From Brevibacterium gallinarum (GTDB lineage Bacteria; Actinomycetota; Actinomycetes; Actinomycetales; Brevibacteriaceae): DNA of 64,000 nt. The position numbers and the translations under genes are program-made. Under the pieces are notes generated by a model. The model was not told the DNA's origin. It ran no database searches and was given only the letters and a program-made list of their open reading frames with translations. The DNA lies in contig NZ_JACSPY010000009.1 in assembly GCF_014836885.1 (NCBI RefSeq), positions 1 to 64,000 on the forward strand. Reading direction: 5' to 3'. Position 1 is the first letter of the stretch, and each line of letters begins with the position of its first letter. Of the stretch, positions 1 to 8,632 are shown in pieces.

Positions 1-1364
1 TCTGCTTTGACTGCTGATCTGTGGCATCCGGGCAGTGTGCAGAACTGCCATTTCTCCACGAGCGCGATCCTCATCTTTTCGGGGATGGTGTAGGTTTCGG
101 CTGCGTGATCGAGTGCGGTGCCATCGGTCGGGTCGGTCAGGATCCGGTAGACCGTCGGATGCCCAGTACCGGTGAGCTGGCGGGCGGTTTCAGGTGCGAT
201 GGGGTGGCCGTTGACCATCCCCGGCACCGACCCAGCAGCGTCGTCGTTGGTGTTCTCCTCGAGGAGTGTGAGTGCCGGGACGGTGATGGTGATGCGGGCT
301 TGGCGTTTGAGCCACTCGCCATCCACGGGACACTGCACACCGGTCTCGACCAGGGCGTCGGCGATCTTCTCGGCTGTCGCGTCGATGTCGATGCCGGCTG
401 GATTGGCGGCTTCGACAATGCTCGAGGCATCCCCGTCGCTGCCGGCGGACTGGGTGGTGACGGTGTCACTGCCGATGGCCTGGGTGGTCAGTGTGCCTGC
501 CGGCCGGGAGCTGGTGAGGAAGTCGAACATCAGCTCCCTCATGCCCCGGCCGTCTGCGATCTCTCGGCTTTCGGGGACGCCGAGTGGTGTGCCGAGGCCT
601 TTGATCACACTGCGCGCCATGCCGGTCAGGCGGGCCTCTAAGAGGGCGATCTGGTGGGCTGGTCCGCGGGCGATGAGGGTCCCGAGTCCGTGGGGTTCGT
701 AGTAGGTCTCCACGGTGCGCCGATCCCGGACTTCTTTGGTGCGTTGTTCGCGGGTGATGAGGGTGGCGATCAGCTGGGTGACAGCACGTTTGAATGCCGT
801 CATATCCGATACCCGGATCCGTGCCAGTCCGGCATCGAAATCCGCCAGATGCTCAGGCTCCAGACTCGCAGCACGCGCAGCACCATAGAGGTAGCGGTCA
901 TAGCCGATCACCCCGGCACGGGCTTGGGAGGTGAACTCGGGCAGCCCGACAAGCCCTGCCGCAGCAGTCTGTACCCGCGAGCGCACCTGTTTGACGGTGG
1001 TGTCGAGGGCGTCTGCCATGTGCATCAGCGACGTCGACGAAGTCCGTTCGACCAGCCACGTGTAGGCATCCCGGCGCTGTGGGGCTTCGTTCCGGTAATC
1101 CGTGCCGTCACGATCTGGCCGTCCCAGCGCGCGGGGATCGGCTGCCAGTTCACGCACCGCATCGACCTGGGCTGTCACGTCCTCGGGTGAGTCAGAGGCG
1201 GTGCGGGCGAGGAAGGCATCGAAGAGGCACCCCAGGCCTGTCATCCGCTGGTGGTCGATGCCCTGGTGGGTGGATCGGAGCCGGTAGAGGCAGTCAGCGA
1301 AGTCAGAGGTATCGGCCGCCGTGTCGTTGCGGCGGGGTGTGATGACCTGTTCTTCGACGAGCAT
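1..1364 (-). CDS. DUF222 / HNH endonuclease domain protein (13E12 repeat family), 3' end outside the window
   Basis: Reading the minus strand from an ATG at 1364 gives one open frame of about 454 codons that leaves the window at base 1. A strong Shine-Dalgarno, AAGGAGGTGA, lies just upstream. The N-terminal two thirds has the helical DUF222 pattern. The C-terminal part has the usual 13E12 run GHPTVYRILTDPTDG and then the start of an HNH zinc knuckle, QFCTLPGCHRSAV, where the window ends, so the catalytic HNH core is not visible. These proteins are common, often multicopy, in Actinobacteria, and their role is unknown; HNH nuclease activity is predicted from the fold only. The frame is intact and has normal high-GC codon use, so this is probably a live copy. 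Family assignment is confident, function is not. Confidence 0.88.
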   Translation of the reverse strand, partial: MLVEEQVITPRRNDTAADTSDFADCLYRLRSTHQGIDHQRMTGLGCLFDAFLARTASDSPEDVTAQVDAVRELAADPRALGRPDRDGTDYRNEAPQRRDAYTWLVERTSSTSLMHMADALDTTVKQVRSRVQTAAAGLVGLPEFTSQARAGVIGYDRYLYGAARAASLEPEHLADFDAGLARIRVSDMTAFKRAVTQLIATLITREQRTKEVRDRRTVETYYEPHGLGTLIARGPAHQIALLEARLTGMARSVIKGLGTPLGVPESREIADGRGMRELMFDFLTSSRPAGTLTTQAIGSDTVTTQSAGSDGDASSIVEAANPAGIDIDATAEKIADALVETGVQCPVDGEWLKRQARITITVPALTLLEENTNDDAAGSVPGMVNGHPIAPETARQLTGTGHPTVYRILTDPTDGTALDHAAETYTIPEKMRIALVEKWQFCTLPGCHRSAVKA

Positions 1365-1610
1365 CGCGGTCACCTCCTTGTGATCTACCGCGATCGTTCT
1401 GGTTTCAAGTCTAGGCGTGTTCGATATGCTGTGACAATAGTTTCGACTGTGTTCACATGCAACTCACATAAACATGTGCCTGCCATCGTTCTGGTTCCAG
1501 TCTGCCAGCAGCCACGGACAACCCGCCCCGCAAACGCCACCACCACCTCGGGAACGGCCTGCGGCCCGCCCGCCGGAGACACCCCTCACTTGCGGTTATG
1601 CTGGGATCCT
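1365..1610. repeat. Divergent intergenic region with a ~19-bp direct repeat
   Basis: This gap separates the minus-strand DUF222 gene from the plus-strand SpoIIM-like gene. It contains two near-identical copies of ATCGTTCTGGTT(T/C)-C-AGTCT, at 1392-1411 and 1485-1503, spaced about 93 bp apart. The stretch between them is clearly more AT-rich than its surroundings and is where promoters of both genes would be expected. No coding frame here is convincing. The repeats could be an operator pair or the footprint of an old rearrangement next to the 13E12-type gene. Confidence 0.5.
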
Positions 1611-2609
1611 ATGGACCCCGCACTCGTCGCCGAACGCCACGCTGGCGAATGGGAGCGCCTGTCGCGCCTGGCGAAGAAGAACACCCTCAATCCCCACGAG
1701 GCCGAGGAGTTCCTGCGGCTGTACCGGGCGGCGTCGAAGGACCTCTCGCGCATCCAGACGGTCGCCCCGGACTCGGAGATCTCGGTGCGGCTGTCGAACA
1801 TCGTGCACCGCTCGCGCACCCAGCTCACGAGCGTGCCGACCGGCGCAGGCGGGGCGCTCGGGCGGTTCTTCACCATCTCGCTGCCGGCGGCGCTGTACCG
1901 GCTGCGCTGGTTCTTCGTCTTCACGTTCGTCTTCTTCGTCGGCATCTCCGTGCTCACGACCCTCTGGGCCTACTACACACCCGGCGTGCTGCCGGCGCTC
2001 GGCAGCGACGAGATGCGCCGCCAGCTGGCCGAACGCGACTTCAAGGAGTACTACTTCGAACACCGCAACGAGGTATTCGCCGTCGGCGTGTGGACGAACA
2101 ACGCCTGGATCGCGCTGCAGTGGGTGGCCCTGGGCATCACCGGGATCTACGTCATCTACGGGCTCATCGTCAACGCCGTCAACGTCGGCATCTCCGGGGC
2201 GATCATGTTCGAGTTCGACAAAGGCGGGGACTTCTTCTACTACATCCTGCCCCACGGCATCCCCGAGATCACCGGCATCCTCATCGCCGCCGCCGCCGGC
2301 CTGCGCATCTGCGTTGCCTGGGTCGTCCCCGGCCCGGAGCTGCGGCGCACCCGTTTGGCGCGGGAAGCCCGCACGACGATCACCGTCGGGCTCGGCCTCA
2401 TCATCTACCTGTTCCTCTCCGGGCTCATCGAGGGCTTCATCACCCCCTCCGAGCTGCCCAACGTCATCCGCATGGGCTCCGGGATCCTGCTGACAGCGGC
2501 GATCTTCGCCTATGCGATCTACTTCGGCCGCCCCGCGCTCAAGGCGGGCCTGAGCGGGGACGTGTCCTCGGACAAGGCCGGCTACAGCATCGTCGCCACA
2601 GACCGCTGA
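1611..2609 (+). CDS. Stage II sporulation protein M (SpoIIM/DUF95)-like membrane protein
   Basis: The 332-residue protein starts at the ATG MDPALVAERH. Upstream frame extensions are not supported, because they read through the intergenic repeat region. A soluble helical N-terminus of about 90 residues is followed by several membrane segments: FFVFTFVFFVGISVLTTLWA; NNAWIALQWVALGITGIYVIYGLIV; and further hydrophobic stretches to the end. The PHGIPEITGILIAAAAGLRI segment is characteristic of SpoIIM family proteins. In actinobacteria this family sits beside RDD, DUF58 and MoxR genes, as here with the DUF58-MoxR operon immediately downstream on the other strand. The organism need not sporulate; in non-sporulators the role is unknown and is presumed to be membrane- or envelope-related. 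Family is confident, function is open. Confidence 0.85.
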   Translation: MDPALVAERHAGEWERLSRLAKKNTLNPHEAEEFLRLYRAASKDLSRIQTVAPDSEISVRLSNIVHRSRTQLTSVPTGAGGALGRFFTISLPAALYRLRWFFVFTFVFFVGISVLTTLWAYYTPGVLPALGSDEMRRQLAERDFKEYYFEHRNEVFAVGVWTNNAWIALQWVALGITGIYVIYGLIVNAVNVGISGAIMFEFDKGGDFFYYILPHGIPEITGILIAAAAGLRICVAWVVPGPELRRTRLAREARTTITVGLGLIIYLFLSGLIEGFITPSELPNVIRMGSGILLTAAIFAYAIYFGRPALKAGLSGDVSSDKAGYSIVATDR

Positions 2610-2612
2610 TCC

Positions 2613-2692
2613 GCGCCCGAGGTGGGGTCAGGTGGCGAGGCACCGCTCCCCGAGGCGGTGGCTGGGTGGCGAGGCACCGCGCCCGAGGCGGG
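2613..2692. repeat. Tandem copies of the CCCGAGGCGG short repeat
   Basis: The 3' gap between the convergent SpoIIM and DUF58 genes is almost filled by three copies of a GC-rich unit, starting near 2613, 2645 and 2678. The last two lie in a direct repeat of about 34 bp beginning GGTGGCGAGGCACCGC (2631 and 2665). Each copy can fold a tiny hairpin, CGCC-TCG-GGCG, on one strand. No oligo-T tract follows, so this is not a standard terminator. The same unit recurs elsewhere in the window. Confidence 0.75.
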
Positions 2693-2716
2693 GCGCACCT
2701 CGGTGCCGGCGGCTGG

Positions 2717-4009
2717 CTAGAGCCTGCCGCTGGCCTTGAGTGAGATGTAGAGGTCGGCCAGCTGCGGGGCGAGGTCCTCGGGTTCCGCGTGGACGGTGTG
2801 GATGCCGGCATCGGACAGCGCGTGGCCGAGTGAGCGGGCGGTGAGCAGGTCGTGCTCGGCGGCTGCGGCGCGGTAGACCTGGGCGGGGGAGTAGACCTGG
2901 GATGCGAGGTCGCCGAGGTCGGGATCGGCGACCGAGGCGATCGCCAGCCGGTGCCGGGCGCGCAGCACCGGCAGAGCCGGCAGCATGTCCTGGGCGATGG
3001 TGCGCTCATCGAGGGCGGTGAGGAAGACGACGAAGGCGCGCTGCGTGCTCAGCCGCAGCGTCTGGGTGACGATCTCGTTCCAGTCGGCGTCGATGAGTTC
3101 TGGGAACACGTCGGCGAGGTCGTTGGTCATGATGCCGAGCGGATCGGAACCGGAGATCGGGCCGATGTGCCGGCGCACACGCGCATCGGCGACGAGGATG
3201 TCGACGCGGTCACCGCCGCCGGCGGCCAGCGCGCCGAGCAGCATCGCCGCCTCCATCGCTGCGTCGAAGGCGGTGCCGTCGCCCATCCGGCGGGCGGCCA
3301 AGCGGGAGGAGTCGAGAACGATGATGACCCGGCGGTCGCGTTCGGGCCGCCACGTCTTGACCATGAGGTGCTGGGCGCGGGCGGTGGCCCGCCAGTCGAT
3401 CGAGCGGACGTCGTCGCCGCGGACGTATTCGCGCAGCGAGTCGAACTCGGTGCCCATGCCGCGGGTCATGAGCAGTGTGCGCCCGTCGAGCTCCCGCAGC
3501 CGGGCGAGCTTCGAGGGCAGGTGTCTGCGGGAGACGAACGGCGGCATGACGCGGATCGCCGCCGGCACCTCGACCGACTGCTGGCGGCAGCACAGCCGCA
3601 GCGGCGAGGCCACCCGGACGGTGACGAGATCTGCCGGCAGCTCACCTCGGCGGGTGGGCACCAGCCGCGTGCGGTGCTCATGCTGCCCACCGGCAGGCAG
3701 CCGCACCCGCAGCCGGTTGTCCTCAGCACCTGCAGACGGTGGCCAGGCGTCGCGGATGTGCAGGCTGGCAGCCCGCGTGCCTGCGTTGATGACCGTCAGC
3801 GTCGCATCGGTCTCATGGCCCAGCCGCACCCGCCTGCCCGGCGTGCGCTGCAGGCGGATCGTCGCAGGAGAGGCGGTGGCCAGCCAGTCGATGAACGCCA
3901 CGAGCACTACGCCTGCCAGGGCGATTCCGGCGGTTCCCCAGCCAGGGAAGACCATGACCGGGATCGCCGCCAGAGCGACGAGGACGACGAAGCGCCAGGT
4001 GACGATCAT
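2717..4009 (-). CDS. DUF58 domain protein
   Basis: The 430-residue protein begins with two hydrophobic segments (about residues 5-45, MIVTWRFVVLVALAAIPVMV...) that should place it in the membrane. The DUF58 signature follows in the second half: GTEFDSLREYVRGDDVRSID, then WRATARAQHLMVK and RRVIIVLDSS, the start of a vWA-like fold (DSS is a partial MIDAS). It is the last gene of a five-gene minus-strand operon and its ATG overlaps the stop of the MoxR gene by 4 nt (4006-4009). DUF58 and MoxR proteins usually act together as a chaperone/vWA pair in envelope or metalloprotein maturation. The substrate is not evident here. Family assignment is firm. Confidence 0.92.
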   Translation of the reverse strand: MIVTWRFVVLVALAAIPVMVFPGWGTAGIALAGVVLVAFIDWLATASPATIRLQRTPGRRVRLGHETDATLTVINAGTRAASLHIRDAWPPSAGAEDNRLRVRLPAGGQHEHRTRLVPTRRGELPADLVTVRVASPLRLCCRQQSVEVPAAIRVMPPFVSRRHLPSKLARLRELDGRTLLMTRGMGTEFDSLREYVRGDDVRSIDWRATARAQHLMVKTWRPERDRRVIIVLDSSRLAARRMGDGTAFDAAMEAAMLLGALAAGGGDRVDILVADARVRRHIGPISGSDPLGIMTNDLADVFPELIDADWNEIVTQTLRLSTQRAFVVFLTALDERTIAQDMLPALPVLRARHRLAIASVADPDLGDLASQVYSPAQVYRAAAAEHDLLTARSLGHALSDAGIHTVHAEPEDLAPQLADLYISLKASGRL

Positions 4010-5349
4010 CGCGGCACGCGGGTGGTGTCGATGATCGAGGCGAGCACCTGGTCGACGGTGATGCCGTCCATCTGCGCCTCCGGCCGCAGCATGACGCGGT
4101 GACGGAAGGCCGGCGAGATGAGCGTCTTGACGTCATCGGGGGTGACGAAGCCGCGCCCGGACATCCACGCCTGCGCCTGGGCGGCGGCCAGCAGCCGGGT
4201 GCCGCCGCGCGGGGAGATGCCCATCGCGAACGACGGGGCGCTGCGGGTGGCCTGGACAAGGTCGACGATGTAGCCGAGCACCTCGGGATCGACGTAGATG
4301 CCGCCGACCCGCTTGCCGGCCTCGAGGATCGTCGCGGCGTCGGCGACGCGCTCGATGCCGGCATCGGACAGGCGCCGGCCGTCGAAGCCGTGTGCATGGC
4401 GGGTGAGGATCTCGAGTTCGGTGTCCCGCTCGGGCAGTGTGAGCATGAGCTTGAAGAGGAACCGGTCGAGCTGTGCTTCGGGCAGGGGATAGGTGCCGTC
4501 GTGCTCGATCGGGTTCTGGGTCGCGGCGACGAGGAACGGCTGAGGCAGCCGACGGGTCTGCCCGTCGACGGAGACCTGCCGCTCCTCCATCGCCTCCAGC
4601 AGCGCCGACTGGGTCTTCGGAGGGGTGCGGTTGATCTCATCGGCGATGAGCAGGTTGGTGAACACCGGGCCCTCGCGGAACTCGAAGTCCCCGGAGCGGG
4701 TGTCGTAGATCATCGAGCCGGTGACGTCGCCGGGCATCAGGTCGGGGGTGAACTGCACGCGCGTCGAGTCCAGTTCGAGCGCTTCGGCCAGGGCGCGCAC
4801 GAGCAGGGTCTTCGCCACGCCGGGCACGCCTTCGAGCAGCACGTGCCCGTGGCACAGCAGGGCGAGCAGGATCCCGTCGACGGCCTCATGCTGGCCGACG
4901 ACTGCCTTGCCGACCTCATGGCGGACGGCGAGGAATCGCTCGCGCAGTTCGTGGTCGCGCCCGCCGAGCTGGTGCTCGGCCGCCAGCCGCTCGTGGAGTC
5001 CCGGCTGTCCCGCGCCCGAGGCGGTGGGCACCTGTCCGTGAGCCGGAACCTGATTGTGAGACGGAGCCTGTCCATGCGGCTGGCCCGGCACCTGCCCGGC
5101 AGCTGGCGCGGGCGCGTGCCCCGGCTGGCCGGGCTGCTGTTCGTGCGGCTGGCCCGGCACCTGCGCGGGGGCTGGCGCATGCTGCGGCGGCCGCGGTGCC
5201 TGGCCGGGCTGGATCCCCGGCTGACTGCCGCCAGGCCCGCCCGACTGACTGCCGCCGGGCCCGCCCGGCTGCCCGCCCGACCCGAACGGACCAGCAGGCT
5301 GTCCCGGCTGCTGGCCGGGCTGCTGAGGATGGTGGGGAGTGTCGGTCAT
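4006..5349 (-). CDS. MoxR-family AAA+ ATPase with a long Pro/Gly/Gln-rich N-terminal extension
   Basis: Residues from about 130 to the end are a standard MoxR ATPase: Walker A GVPGVAKT, Walker B LLIADEINR, sensor 1 region FLVAATQNPIEHDGTYPLPE and the lid helices. Typical MoxR proteins are about 320-350 residues; this one has 447 because the first ~120 residues are low complexity and rich in Pro, Gly, Gln, Ala and His (repeated GQP and GGSQ-like units). The extension lies in the same open frame as the ATPase core. It is co-translated with its neighbours through 4-nt overlaps (ATGA) on both sides. MoxR ATPases act as chaperones for vWA proteins such as the DUF58 partner encoded next. The tail ends with PTASGAGQPG, encoded by one copy of the window's short repeat. 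Confidence 0.93.
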   Translation of the reverse strand: MTDTPHHPQQPGQQPGQPAGPFGSGGQPGGPGGSQSGGPGGSQPGIQPGQAPRPPQHAPAPAQVPGQPHEQQPGQPGHAPAPAAGQVPGQPHGQAPSHNQVPAHGQVPTASGAGQPGLHERLAAEHQLGGRDHELRERFLAVRHEVGKAVVGQHEAVDGILLALLCHGHVLLEGVPGVAKTLLVRALAEALELDSTRVQFTPDLMPGDVTGSMIYDTRSGDFEFREGPVFTNLLIADEINRTPPKTQSALLEAMEERQVSVDGQTRRLPQPFLVAATQNPIEHDGTYPLPEAQLDRFLFKLMLTLPERDTELEILTRHAHGFDGRRLSDAGIERVADAATILEAGKRVGGIYVDPEVLGYIVDLVQATRSAPSFAMGISPRGGTRLLAAAQAQAWMSGRGFVTPDDVKTLISPAFRHRVMLRPEAQMDGITVDQVLASIIDTTRVPR

Positions 5350-6590
5350 GTCGGGGAGACCTCGCTTTCGATGGCGGTGATGAGGACGGCGATGTCTGAG
5401 AGTTGCCGGTCGTTAGCCGGCACTCCCTCGAGATAGGCGTAGCGGACTTCGGCCAGGTCGCGGCCGGTGTGGGCGGCGATCGCAGAGCACAGCTGCTCGG
5501 GCCGCTCCTGGGAGGGCCGGGCGAGCCGGGCGGCGATGCGCAGCAGGGAGGCGGTACGCAGCGCGTGCAGCGACTCGGTGCGGGCACCTGCCCGCTGCAT
5601 GAGGGCTGCGCGGCCGTGGACGGTCTCGACCGGCGGGACGACGACCGGCAGGCGCTCGACGGCCAGCGGACCGAAGCGCCGGATGCGCCACCACAGCAGA
5701 GCGGCAGTGAGGGGGATGAGCCACAGCAGCGCGACGCCGAACCACGGCGGGATGAAGGTCAGCGCATTCGGTGGCTCCTCGTCACCGGCCGAGGGCTGGT
5801 CGCCGGCTTGCGGCAGGTAGACGACGAGGTTCTCATGCTGGCCGAGGGCGTGCAGCATGAGTGCGGCATGGCCCTCCTCGTCGAGCGAGGCGTTCATCAT
5901 CCACGTCCGCGAACCAAGCACCGTGACATCGGCGCCGTCCGCCTCGGCGCGGGCGTAGGCACCGGCGCCCGGCGGGACTCCGGGGAGCGTGTAGCAGGTG
6001 GTGACTGCATCCTCGTGTCCCGGCACGGCCGCGTAGAAGCCGTCGGCGCCGCGGACCTGCCCGGCGGCTGCGGCAGCCGGGGCCTGACAGCCGGGCTGCA
6101 GCAGTTCCTGCTGCGCGTCGCTTTCGAAGTAGGAGGCCATCCGCAGCGCTGGGGTGAAGTCCTCGACGTCATAGCCGGGATCGGTCAGCACAAGCGAGTT
6201 GCCGCCGCTGCGCACCGCCTCGCCGATCTCCTTGCGTGTCTCGGTCTCGCCATTGGCCTCGAGGTCGATGTAGAGCACCGTGGTGTCTGCCCCCGCGGCG
6301 GCGGTGCGCGCCTCCTGCCGCGATTCGGTGACCGTGACCTCGACCCCGCGCTCGCGCAGGATGTCCATGAGCGCCTTCGTGCCGGAGGGCTGCACCGACT
6401 CCGGGTGCAGTTCACTGGTCTCCTCGCCCAGGATCGAGAGGAAGAACCCGCCGATCGCCGTCACCAGGATGACGGCCGCGGCGATCACCCACAGCGCGGC
6501 CGCCCGCGAGCCACTGCGCAGCCGGTCGGCTCGGCCCGGCCCGGTGTGTGCGGTGGTGCCGCGGACGGCGAGGTCGAGACTCGTGCTCAT
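5346..6590 (-). CDS. DUF4350 domain membrane protein of the MoxR locus
   Basis: This 414-residue protein has one N-terminal membrane segment (about 30-52, AALWVIAAAVILVTAIGGFF), an outside/soluble DUF4350 domain resembling a Rossmann-like fold (PSGTKALMDILRERGVEV through SLVLTDPG), and a second membrane segment near 285-305 (WFGVALLWLIPLTAALLWW). A cytosolic helical tail follows. That order matches DUF4350 proteins, which are found between DUF4129 and MoxR genes in Actinobacteria. Four Cys residues in the exported region (one in PGCQ, one in TTCYT) could form a disulfide. Function is unknown. Overlaps of 4 nt with both neighbours indicate translational coupling. Confidence 0.82.
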   Translation of the reverse strand: MSTSLDLAVRGTTAHTGPGRADRLRSGSRAAALWVIAAAVILVTAIGGFFLSILGEETSELHPESVQPSGTKALMDILRERGVEVTVTESRQEARTAAAGADTTVLYIDLEANGETETRKEIGEAVRSGGNSLVLTDPGYDVEDFTPALRMASYFESDAQQELLQPGCQAPAAAAAGQVRGADGFYAAVPGHEDAVTTCYTLPGVPPGAGAYARAEADGADVTVLGSRTWMMNASLDEEGHAALMLHALGQHENLVVYLPQAGDQPSAGDEEPPNALTFIPPWFGVALLWLIPLTAALLWWRIRRFGPLAVERLPVVVPPVETVHGRAALMQRAGARTESLHALRTASLLRIAARLARPSQERPEQLCSAIAAHTGRDLAEVRYAYLEGVPANDRQLSDIAVLITAIESEVSPT

Positions 6591-7342
6591 GCGCCAGCCT
6601 CCCGGCTTCCCGCGCCCGAGGCGGTGGTCGCGTGATCCGGCGCCGGTCCCGAGGCGGTGCTCGCGTGAACCGATGCCGCTCCCGAGGCGGTGGTCGGGTC
6701 GGCGGCGCCGGTTGCGGCGCGGGCCGCGGTGGCGTGGGAGGTGGCGGCGGAGATCCGTTCGGCCCGGGTCAGCAGGTCCTGCCAGTCGGCGGCACTGGCG
6801 TGGGCTTCGCCGAAGGTCACTGCGTCGAACAGGGCACCGGCGGCATGCGCATCAGCGGCAGCCGGAGGGCAGGCCGCAGCCGCAGCGCCGGCCAGCTCCG
6901 AAGCGGTCGAGGCGGCGGTCATGTCGATGAGGCCGGCGGCGACGAACCGGGCGAAGATCGCCCGCACCCCGTTCTGCACCGCCAGCGTGTAGTCTCCCTT
7001 GCCGGCGGCCGTCTGGGCGGCATCCCAGAAGGCCTGTGGGTTGATCGTCTCGGCCCGCTGGGCGGGGTCGAAGGCGGCGAGGTCGACACCGCCGCTGGTG
7101 CCGCGGCGGACCCGCCGGATGACGAGGACGACGAGTCCGATGACGATCGCGGCGATGATGAGCAGCGTCCACGGCGAGTCGAGCGCGGCAGCACTGTCGA
7201 TGAGCCCGTCGAAGAACCGTTCGATGGCCCGGCCGAGCTTCTCCAGCGGGGAGAGATCGGCGTCGCGGTACTCCGGTTCGGACAGCTTCTTCTCAGCCCA
7301 GCGGCGGGCCTCGTCGCGCTCGGGAGTCAGGGGAGTGCTCAT
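6587..7342 (-). CDS. DUF4129 domain protein with repeat-encoded C-terminal tail
   Basis: The 251-residue protein has one membrane segment (about 58-78, WTLLIIAAIVIGLVVLVIRR) followed by the DUF4129 domain, where the WDAAQTAAGKGDYTLAVQNGVRAIFARFV run fits a TPR-like DUF4129 helix pair. Members of the family are transglutaminase- or MoxR-associated. The last ~35 residues are unusual: three 11-residue units (DPTTASGAASV, HASTASGPAPD, HATTASGAGSR) encoded by three 33-nt copies of the CCCGAGGCGG repeat at 6611-6693. The tail looks disordered and is probably dispensable. Coupled by 4-nt overlaps to its neighbours on both sides. Confidence 0.83.
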   Translation of the reverse strand: MSTPLTPERDEARRWAEKKLSEPEYRDADLSPLEKLGRAIERFFDGLIDSAAALDSPWTLLIIAAIVIGLVVLVIRRVRRGTSGGVDLAAFDPAQRAETINPQAFWDAAQTAAGKGDYTLAVQNGVRAIFARFVAAGLIDMTAASTASELAGAAAAACPPAAADAHAAGALFDAVTFGEAHASAADWQDLLTRAERISAATSHATAARAATGAADPTTASGAASVHASTASGPAPDHATTASGAGSREAGA

Positions 7343-8490
7343 GTGCGGCGATCCAGCTCCTCGGCCTCGCGCAGCAGCAGGAGGTCATAGCCTTCGAAGC
7401 GCATCCTGCGGTCGAAGTACAGGCCGGTGATGACCCCGGCCTGGTAGGCGTAGAGCACCGCGGTCGCCGCCGCAGTGAACGCGAGCCCGAGGATCGTCAG
7501 CACACCGATCACCACGGTGGCGAAGGTATCGGCATCAGCGGAGTCGAGGAGGGTCAGCGAGACGATGAGCGCGGCAATGAAGAAGATGAGCAGCAGCGGG
7601 GAGACGATGATGCTGACGAGCTGCGAAGACAGGTAGTACGACAGCAGCAGCGTACCGGCGGTGGCCCAGAAGCGGCGGCCGGTGAGCTTCCAGGAGCGGG
7701 CGAAGGCCTGCCGGATCGTCATCCGCTCCAGCGCGATCGCGCAGCCGACGAACGCGGTGCGGACCATGAAGAAGACGGTGAACACGACCCAGCCGAGCGC
7801 CCCGAGACCGGCGAGCAGGAACCCGACGACGGCCTGCGCGGTGAACACCGCGATGACCACTCCGGGGGCGAGCAGCAGCGCAAGAGCCGCGAAGTGCGCC
7901 CCGCCGAGCAGGGCGGTGGCGGCGATGAGGCGCAGCCGCTGGCCGGCCAGCAGCCCCCAGGTGCGGCGCAGCGTCGTCGTCTGCCGCCCGCGCGCGTCGA
8001 TGGCGCGGCCGCCGGGCGGGGTGAAGAACGCCTGCCGGGCCGGGATCGAGAGCAGCCCGGAGAGGAAGTGCAGGAAGCACAGGGAGAGCAGAGAGACAGC
8101 CGAGGCGCCGAACTGCATGAGGAACGACAGCCCGGCGGCAGCCTCGGTGTTGCCGGCGACGCCGACGACATAGCCGAAGCTGAGCCAGATGAGACCGGCG
8201 ACTGCGGCACCGACAGCGAGCAGGAACAGCGTCAGCACGATCATCGCGGTGCCGACGGAGACCCCGGGGCTGAAGCGCAGCAGCCGGAACCCGGCATCAA
8301 GCGACTCGGCGAAGCGCATCGGCCGCTTCGACAGCACACCCGGCTGCGGCGCCGGCTGCCAGGCCGGGCGGGTGCGGGTCTCAGTGCGCGGCTGCCAGCG
8401 GCCGGTCGCCCAATCGGTCTGCGCATCCCAGGCGGCGCGGTCGGTGACGAACAACGGCACCTCCTGGTTCGGGGTCAGATCACGCCCCAT
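7339..8490 (-). CDS. Polytopic membrane protein, first gene of the MoxR/DUF58 operon
   Basis: The chosen ATG (MGRDLTPNQEVPLF) gives 383 residues. The longer frame start at 8895 is rejected because it would overlap mtrA antisense by about 260 bases. A polar N-terminus of about 75 residues (Pro/Arg rich, cytoplasmic) is followed by KRPMRFAESLDAGFRLLRFS and then about six hydrophobic segments, including VGTAMIVLTLFLLAVGAAVA and AATALLGGAHFAALALLLAP. Proteins with this amphipathic-helix plus six-segment layout are often labelled glycerophosphodiester phosphodiesterase membrane-domain proteins, but no catalytic domain is present here. The operon position says it works with DUF4129, DUF4350, MoxR and DUF58. 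Specific function unknown. Confidence 0.75.
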   Translation of the reverse strand: MGRDLTPNQEVPLFVTDRAAWDAQTDWATGRWQPRTETRTRPAWQPAPQPGVLSKRPMRFAESLDAGFRLLRFSPGVSVGTAMIVLTLFLLAVGAAVAGLIWLSFGYVVGVAGNTEAAAGLSFLMQFGASAVSLLSLCFLHFLSGLLSIPARQAFFTPPGGRAIDARGRQTTTLRRTWGLLAGQRLRLIAATALLGGAHFAALALLLAPGVVIAVFTAQAVVGFLLAGLGALGWVVFTVFFMVRTAFVGCAIALERMTIRQAFARSWKLTGRRFWATAGTLLLSYYLSSQLVSIIVSPLLLIFFIAALIVSLTLLDSADADTFATVVIGVLTILGLAFTAAATAVLYAYQAGVITGLYFDRRMRFEGYDLLLLREAEELDRRT

Positions 8491-8632
8491 TCTATGCACA
8501 CGCGCCCGCTGCCGAGACGACATTCGGGCACTCACCTGCACCACCGCCTCGGCGCCGGGGCAGCAGGCGCGCCGTGTGAACCTGCCGACACCTGCCGCCC
8601 CCTGCGCTGACTTCTCAGCCCGATAGGTGACA

